This document shows positions 59,715 through 64,000 of a DNA stretch of 64,000 nt, in pieces. This stretch comes from Micromonospora trifolii (GTDB lineage Bacteria; Actinomycetota; Actinomycetes; Mycobacteriales; Micromonosporaceae). Below the pieces are notes generated by a model, which saw nothing but the letters and a program-made list of their open reading frames with translations, was not told the DNA's origin and made no database searches. Position 1 is the stretch's first letter. Every line of letters begins with the position of its first letter. The translations under genes and the position numbers were made by a program. The stretch is taken from positions 62,001 through 126,000 of the forward strand of contig NZ_JAKKFD010000044.1 in the NCBI RefSeq assembly GCF_022229005.1, read 5' to 3'.

Positions 59715-60007
59715 GGCGATCCTCCGGGGACGCGGAGTCGGGCCGTTCGGTCACGCCCGGCTTCCGGTGCCGATGTCTCGCCCTCCGCGCCCGGGCGTTC
59801 CGCCAGGAGGTGAGAGTGACTCATATCTATCCTCGGGCAATGATCGACGTAGGACCCCCGCCCGGGATACCCGTCGTTCACCAGGCGCCAATGCCGACGT
59901 TTCGCCGCCTTTCGCCATCGGCAACACTGTCACCCCTGCCGGTTCCCGGCGCGATCGCGATGCGGAGGCGTCCAGCGTCGGCGACGACGCGCGAGGCGCG
60001 ACGCCCC

Positions 60008-60508
60008 TCAGGCGGACCGCTGCGTGGTGTCGCCGCTGCCGAGGCTGTCCAACTCGGCGAGGTACATCGCCTGCATGCGGTCATAGTGCCGGACCAACAG
60101 CGCGACCTCCTCAACGCTGTAGTCCTCGATGAGCCGCTCCGCCCGCTCGGCGAACCGCTCGTACGGTCGCTCCAACTCGGCCATCCGCTCAGGCCGCAGG
60201 GCGACGATCACCCGCCGCCGGTCCGCCGGATCGCGCTCGGCCGTCGCGTAGCCCGCCTGCTGGAGTCGGCGGAGCATGCTGGTCACCGCCCCGGTGGTGA
60301 GGTTGGTCCGCTCGGCGACCTGCCCCGCGGTGGCGGAACCGACGTCCGCCAGGTAGTCCAGGCACTCCAGGTCGCTCACGGTGAGGCCCAGCCGCTCCGC
60401 GATGGCGTACCGGAACACCATGGACAGCCGCGACGTCTCCCGCCCGGCGCGCATGAGGTCGGCGATCGCGGACGCACGGGCCGGCTGGTGGGACATGCCC
60501 GCAATCAT
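60008..60508 (-). CDS. MarR-family transcriptional regulator
   Basis: The 166-aa protein starts at an ATG overlapping the stop of the monooxygenase gene (ATGA). It has the winged helix GLTVSDLECLDYLADVGSAT, then AERTNLTTGAVTSMLRRLQQ and ERDPADRRRVIVAL, the wing motif DPADRR being a hallmark. A clean operator-like palindrome lies ahead of the operon's first gene. It likely represses the operon and answers to a phenolic or the monooxygenase substrate. Confidence 0.93.
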   Translation of the reverse strand: MIAGMSHQPARASAIADLMRAGRETSRLSMVFRYAIAERLGLTVSDLECLDYLADVGSATAGQVAERTNLTTGAVTSMLRRLQQAGYATAERDPADRRRVIVALRPERMAELERPYERFAERAERLIEDYSVEEVALLVRHYDRMQAMYLAELDSLGSGDTTQRSA

Positions 60509-61752
60509 GCCTCCGGTACGGTGACCCGGTGCAGCCGAGGTAACACGCGGGTCAGCACCCAGTGCGGTGCGGCCGCTCCCCCGGTGAGTCGGCGCATCAG
60601 CCCGGCCGCGGTGTCCACGGCGCGGAAGGCGTAGGGCACCATCTCGTCCTGGTAGCGGGCGATCGCCTCCTCCACCGGCGCGCCGCTGGCCCGGGCCTCG
60701 ACCAGTTTGTGGCCGAGCAGGGCGGCGTCGCGGAGCGCCGTGTTACCACCGTGAGCGCCGAACGGCGGCATGACGTGCACGGCGTCGCCCATCATCGTCG
60801 CCCGCGGAACCGCCCACCGGCGCGGGCGTCGGCCGGTGGCGAAGAGGTTGAGCACCGTGGCGTCCAACTCGGCCGTGCCGACCAGCCGCCGGATGACCGG
60901 GTGGAAGTCCGCACTCATCCGGGAGGCCAGTCGCCACAGCGCCAGCAGGTCTCCGCGGACGCCGATGGGCACCTCCTCCTGCCGGAGCAACAGCCCCCAC
61001 ATGACGTAGTCGTAGCCGGTGGGCGCATAGCTGCCCGGGGCCAGGCGCGCGAACGCCTCCGGCGGGTTCTCGCCGAACCGCATGGAGGTGAAGAAGAAGG
61101 CGCGGCCCGGCTGGTCGGCGATGGCCAGGACCCCGCTGGTACGCAGCGCGTCCGGGATGACGCTCTCGCCGTTGCGCCGCAGGGGCGACCTGCCGTAGAT
61201 GCCCGCCATCGGGGTGTTCGCCGGGTGCGCGTCCGGCATGATCTGCGCGCGCAGCGCCGAGCCGACGCCGTCCGCGCCCACGACGACGGTTGCCGCGGCG
61301 GCCCCACCGTCGGCGAACCGCAGCTGCGGCCGTGCCGGGTCGCCGCTGTCCACCGCGACGGCCGCCTTGCCGTAGTGGATGCGCCCGTCCAGCCCGGACT
61401 GCAGGATCGACCGCAGGGTCAGTCGGTCGACCTGGCGGGTCGCGTGCGGCTCGTCCTTGAAGGTGATGGTGAACGCGTCCCGCAGCCGACTGTCGGTGAA
61501 GCGTAGGTGCCCGCCGGGCTCGTCGCCGGTGGTCAGCGCCAGGTTGTACAGCGAGCGGGGCAAACTCTCGCGCAACGCCGACAGCCCGTACCGGTCGAGA
61601 ATGATCCGGTAGCCCTGCCGCCGGACGAAGGGGCCCGGGTCGCGCTCGTAGACGTGCACGTCGATGCCGGCGCGCATCAGGTACTGGGCGAGGCAGAGGC
61701 CGGAGAGGCCGGCACCGGCGATCGCCACCGAGAAGTCCGTCGATGTCACCAT
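60505..61752 (-). CDS. FAD-dependent monooxygenase (PHBH fold)
   Basis: The 415-aa enzyme has the FAD-binding GAGLSGLCLAQYLMRAGIDV (about 12-31), the second motif VVGADGVGSALR and GDAVHVMPPFGAHGGNTALRDAA, all typical of class A aromatic hydroxylases or tetracycline-inactivating enzymes. It uses NAD(P)H and oxygen to hydroxylate a small organic substrate in the cytoplasm. It is followed by its MarR regulator with an ATGA overlap. A MarR-type palindrome overlaps the predicted -10, and a leaderless start is likely. An antibiotic as substrate is possible but not shown. Confidence 0.92.
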   Translation of the reverse strand: MVTSTDFSVAIAGAGLSGLCLAQYLMRAGIDVHVYERDPGPFVRRQGYRIILDRYGLSALRESLPRSLYNLALTTGDEPGGHLRFTDSRLRDAFTITFKDEPHATRQVDRLTLRSILQSGLDGRIHYGKAAVAVDSGDPARPQLRFADGGAAAATVVVGADGVGSALRAQIMPDAHPANTPMAGIYGRSPLRRNGESVIPDALRTSGVLAIADQPGRAFFFTSMRFGENPPEAFARLAPGSYAPTGYDYVMWGLLLRQEEVPIGVRGDLLALWRLASRMSADFHPVIRRLVGTAELDATVLNLFATGRRPRRWAVPRATMMGDAVHVMPPFGAHGGNTALRDAALLGHKLVEARASGAPVEEAIARYQDEMVPYAFRAVDTAAGLMRRLTGGAAAPHWVLTRVLPRLHRVTVPEA

Positions 61753-61758
61753 GCAGTT

Positions 61759-61775
61759 ATCTTAATGACTAAGAT
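61759..61775 (-). promoter_or_regulatory. Operator/promoter of the monooxygenase-MarR operon
   Basis: ATCTTA-ATGAC-TAAGAT is an inverted repeat with 6-base perfect arms. On the minus strand the second arm reads TAAGAT (61764-61759), a good -10. TTGCCC, 16 bases upstream of it, could be the -35. Only six bases separate the -10 from the ATG at 61752, so the transcript would be leaderless. A bound MarR dimer would block the -10. Confidence 0.7.
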
Positions 61776-62294
61776 GATTTGGGCAAGGCCGCCGGCAGGC
61801 CACGGTCCGTCAAGCCTTCCGGCCGAACACTTCGAACCGGTCCTGAGCGCACAACCGCGCTAGACGACAGGATCCGGCTTGCGCTCTACGGCCGAATGTC
61901 GACGGCCGGGCACCCGAATCGGGGTGACGTCCCGGCACTGGCAGCTTGACTGGGCGGCAATGTCGTCGCCGGCCACAGGATGGGTCGTGGCAAGTATTTC
62001 GACGCCGGCTGCTCCCCGCCGAGAGTTGGAGACGGCGTCCGAAGGCCGCAGCACTGCTGGGCACCGCCGACGACCCGGATCGCGGGTTCGACGCGATCGT
62101 GGTCGCCGAGCATGAACGGGCGTTCTCCGCCAACCACCTCCAGCACTTCGGCCCGCGCCGAGCCCGCGCCGATCACCGGTCCCGGCGCCCATCCCCAGCC
62201 CGCCTCCAGCCGCTCCAACACCACCTGCCCCCGCGCTGACCCGGTGGCGTCGGGGACCACGGTGCGTTTGCCCGAGGCGCAGGTGGCACAGCAG
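61776..62294. other. Gap with a possible decayed gene on the minus strand
   Basis: The 519-base gap holds no gene with a ribosome site. A minus-strand frame (61886-62323) has a coding-like stretch around 62050-62240, reading VVLERLEAGWGWAPGPVIGA and on to GGERPFMLGDHDRVEPAIRV with high GC at third positions, but its ends look random and it overlaps the next gene. It might be a fragment of an old gene. No family is recognised. Confidence 0.4.
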
Positions 62295-63011
62295 CTAGGG
62301 CTCGTCGGCCCATCCGAGCACAACTGCGGCGATCACGACGGCGATGGTCCAGGTGAGCACAGCCGGCACAATGCGGTCGTGCCAGTCAGCGCTCAGGCCG
62401 CCCAGGTAATTGAGCCAGTCGTACAACCAGCCCAGACTCAGCTTGTCGGCAGCCCACCGCGCCAGCACGGACCCCCAGAAAAGGAACGAGACCATTCTGA
62501 AGACCGCGAGCGGATTGGGTACGAGCATCTTCCCGCTCAGGGTGCTGAAGATCGCACCAGCGGTAACAGCCACCGCGCCACAGATCCAGAGCCAGTGATA
62601 CGTGAACGTCAGCCACATTGCCGCGCCGACCGGCAGTATCACGAACACGATGAATGCAAGGTAGCGCAGGACCAACTCGACGCTTAGGCGCTTGCGGATC
62701 CTGGTGCCCGATTTGGGCGGGCCGCTCCACGTCAGGAGCGAGACCTTCGCCAAATAGCCGTTCATCTCCCATGCCGTCAGACTTCTCTCCGCCGCTCTTG
62801 CCCGGTCGACCACCGTGACGGTGACTCTTCCCCCGCGGCAGGCGAACAGCGCAGTCGGCGGCACCTTGGCAAGGGCAGCCCCGACGCTGCGGACGAAGGC
62901 AATTCCCTTTGGGTTGCCGTAAGCAACCCCCGCGAAGACCAGGATCGCGAGCGGCCACACCGCAGCGGTGAAAGCCAGCACCAGCAGGTAGTGAGTCAGG
63001 AGCGTAAGCAT
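62295..63011 (-). CDS. Five-span membrane protein of unknown function
   Basis: The 238-aa protein has GAGGAGG ten bases before the ATG. Hydrophobic spans lie at about 5-30 (YLLVLAFTAAVWPLAILVFAG), 113-133, 138-158, 170-190 and 215-235. Between the first and second span is a soluble loop of about 80 residues with CRGGRVTVTVVDRARAAERS and RIRKRLSVELVLRY. No family is recognised. It follows the QVG-motif gene by 33 bases on the same strand, so both belong to one transcript. A membrane effector role is speculation. Confidence 0.7.
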   Translation of the reverse strand: MLTLLTHYLLVLAFTAAVWPLAILVFAGVAYGNPKGIAFVRSVGAALAKVPPTALFACRGGRVTVTVVDRARAAERSLTAWEMNGYLAKVSLLTWSGPPKSGTRIRKRLSVELVLRYLAFIVFVILPVGAAMWLTFTYHWLWICGAVAVTAGAIFSTLSGKMLVPNPLAVFRMVSFLFWGSVLARWAADKLSLGWLYDWLNYLGGLSADWHDRIVPAVLTWTIAVVIAAVVLGWADEP

Positions 63012-63044
63012 CGCGGCACCTCCTCTGGCCCGGCGGCCGATCGG

Positions 63045-63974
63045 TCATCGAAACAGCTGGTCGATGATGTCGTCCACGACGCCCGTGCGGCCGGGCGTCG
63101 TGTCGACGGCACCGGAGGGGCGCTTGGGTACGCCACCTTCTGATCCGACCCCTCCGCCGGAGGTGCCGATGTCAGTTGCGTCGTCATTGCCCGACAGAGT
63201 CTTTCCTCCGACACCGCTCAGCATGTCGATGATCCACTTGGTACCCGTCTCGGCGGTCGCCGCGCCGGCCACGCCGCCGGCCGTGGCGGCCACCAGCCAC
63301 GTGAGCAGCGACCTGGCTCCCGGATTGCTGGGGACGGGCAGGCGCGCCGCCATGGCCACGGCCGCCACGACCCCGTATCCCCGCGCGGGATCGCCGAAGT
63401 CCTCCAACAGGTTCGACGCTGCACCGGTCAGCTGGAAGGTTGCCAGGGCGCGAGTCAACAGCAGCGGATCATTCGGCCGCCGTTTCGTGGCGGCCTCCCG
63501 CGCTTCGATCACCACCTGCGCGATGAGCGGTGAGGTGAGTTCGGCCAGATGCCCATGCCAGCCCTTCGGCAGGCGTGGCGCCTGGATCACCGGCGAGAGC
63601 GTGAACACGAACAGATCCAGGAGCATCCGCTCCGACGGCGTCTGCGGCGCCCGGTTCACACTGACGTGGTACTGCACCATCCCGGTGGTCAGCAGGCGGC
63701 GGATGCAGTCCTTGCCCTTGGTCTGCCGGCCGGACTCCGCCAGATCACGTCGGATGTCTTCGATCATGGCGGCCCGAACCCGGGCCGAACGCTTGACCGT
63801 GCTGTCGGCTGACGCGTCCACTGCGACAGCGCACGCCTGCGCGAGTCGGTCCATCCACGCGCGAAGGCCCGCGAGGTCGAGGGGTTCCCTAGCGGAAAAA
63901 TTGTTGACGGTGATGTGCTGCGAGCCGGACCCCACCTGGTAGATCGACGAATCGCCAGTCGCTGTCGCGGACAT
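63045..63974 (-). CDS. Protein of unknown function with N-terminal amyloid-like QVG motif
   Basis: The 309-aa protein begins MSATATGDSSIYQVGSGSQH, then ITVNNFS. The SIYQVGSGSQHITVNN stretch resembles the short G-x-x-(Q)VG amyloid-type signalling motifs seen at protein ends in actinobacterial NLR-like and conflict proteins. A helical domain follows (about 30-235: LRAWMDRLAQACAVAV, then VRAAMIEDIRRDLAES and so on), with a hydrophobic glycine-rich stretch near 226-243 and a disordered Gly/Ser tail ending DDIIDQLFR. No ribosome site is evident. It should be co-transcribed with the membrane-protein gene behind it. Confidence 0.65.
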   Translation of the reverse strand: MSATATGDSSIYQVGSGSQHITVNNFSAREPLDLAGLRAWMDRLAQACAVAVDASADSTVKRSARVRAAMIEDIRRDLAESGRQTKGKDCIRRLLTTGMVQYHVSVNRAPQTPSERMLLDLFVFTLSPVIQAPRLPKGWHGHLAELTSPLIAQVVIEAREAATKRRPNDPLLLTRALATFQLTGAASNLLEDFGDPARGYGVVAAVAMAARLPVPSNPGARSLLTWLVAATAGGVAGAATAETGTKWIIDMLSGVGGKTLSGNDDATDIGTSGGGVGSEGGVPKRPSGAVDTTPGRTGVVDDIIDQLFR

Positions 63975-64000
63975 CTGGACCGGTGTCCAGGGATAGATCG

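Noticed and set aside
61886..62323. Minus-strand gene in the gap before the membrane protein
   Set aside because: Coding-like only in the middle; no ribosome site, overlaps the next gene end, no family match. Kept only as a possible remnant.

Overview
The window looks like chromosomal DNA of a high-GC filamentous actinobacterium, most probably a member of the Micromonosporaceae such as Micromonospora. The grounds are the very high GC at third codon positions, many GTG starts, 4-nt stop/start overlaps (ATGA or GTGA), many secreted hydrolases with lectin, chitin-binding or discoidin modules, and a large set of one-component regulators. The genus is an inference. No rRNA, tRNA, CRISPR array, transposase or phage gene was recognised, so this reads as accessory chromosome-arm sequence.

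Layout. 0-2 kb: the start of a GntR-TetR fusion regulator, divergent from a DUF418 membrane protein that is preceded by a coupled 27-codon upstream ORF. 2-3.8 kb: a two-gene EACC1 plus caspase-like protease unit of the bacterial conflict (immunity) type. 3.9-11.5 kb: secreted proteins, namely a streptogrisin-like protease with a ricin lectin, a LURP-one protein, a CocE/Xaa-Pro hydrolase, a thiol-redox lipoprotein pair and an M6-like metalloprotease. 11.6-15.2 kb: a DapA-family enzyme divergent from a PucR regulator, then ilvE. 15.5-18 kb: an ABC exporter and an SDR pseudogene. 18.4-22.5 kb: a FUSC transporter, a zinc alcohol dehydrogenase and a GAF-SpoIIE phosphatase. 22.7-29 kb: an AfsR-like SARP/NB-ARC regulator, a tandem-HTH LuxR protein and three alpha/beta hydrolases. 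29.3-30.7 kb: a GH18 chitinase. 30.8-35.3 kb: a five-gene operon of ECF sigma factor, zinc-finger membrane anti-sigma factor, ABC ATPase and two permeases.

35.5-40 kb carries an esterase-like phytase, a TetR unit facing a quinone oxidoreductase, and an unknown membrane protein. 40-53.6 kb is a stress-type island: two copies of an SRPBCC-type gene coupled to a 391-aa zinc dehydrogenase, an aldo/keto reductase, a PfpI protein, TMEM175, DUF2267 and DUF1345 proteins, a GT4 glycosyltransferase, an orphan cytochrome oxidase subunit I and an MscS channel. Several genes in this island, plus the FUSC and dehydrogenase genes at 18-21 kb, are preceded by GTTN-N14-16-GGG(T/A)A elements like actinobacterial sigma-B/sigma-F promoters, some placed so close to the start codon that the transcripts would be leaderless. 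A SpoIIE-type phosphatase, a common input to sigma-B partner switching, lies next to one of them.

53.8-56.5 kb is a small apparent TetR regulon (oxidoreductase, msrA, tetR) sharing a GGACTATATAGTCC-type operator. 56.5-61.8 kb holds a large penicillin acylase-family enzyme with a discoidin domain and a MarR/FAD-monooxygenase operon with a clear operator. The right end (62.3-64 kb) is a two-gene unit of unknown function, a multi-pass membrane protein and a protein whose N-terminus resembles short Q-V-G amyloid-type signalling motifs. With the caspase/EACC1 pair, this is the best candidate for an undescribed conflict module.
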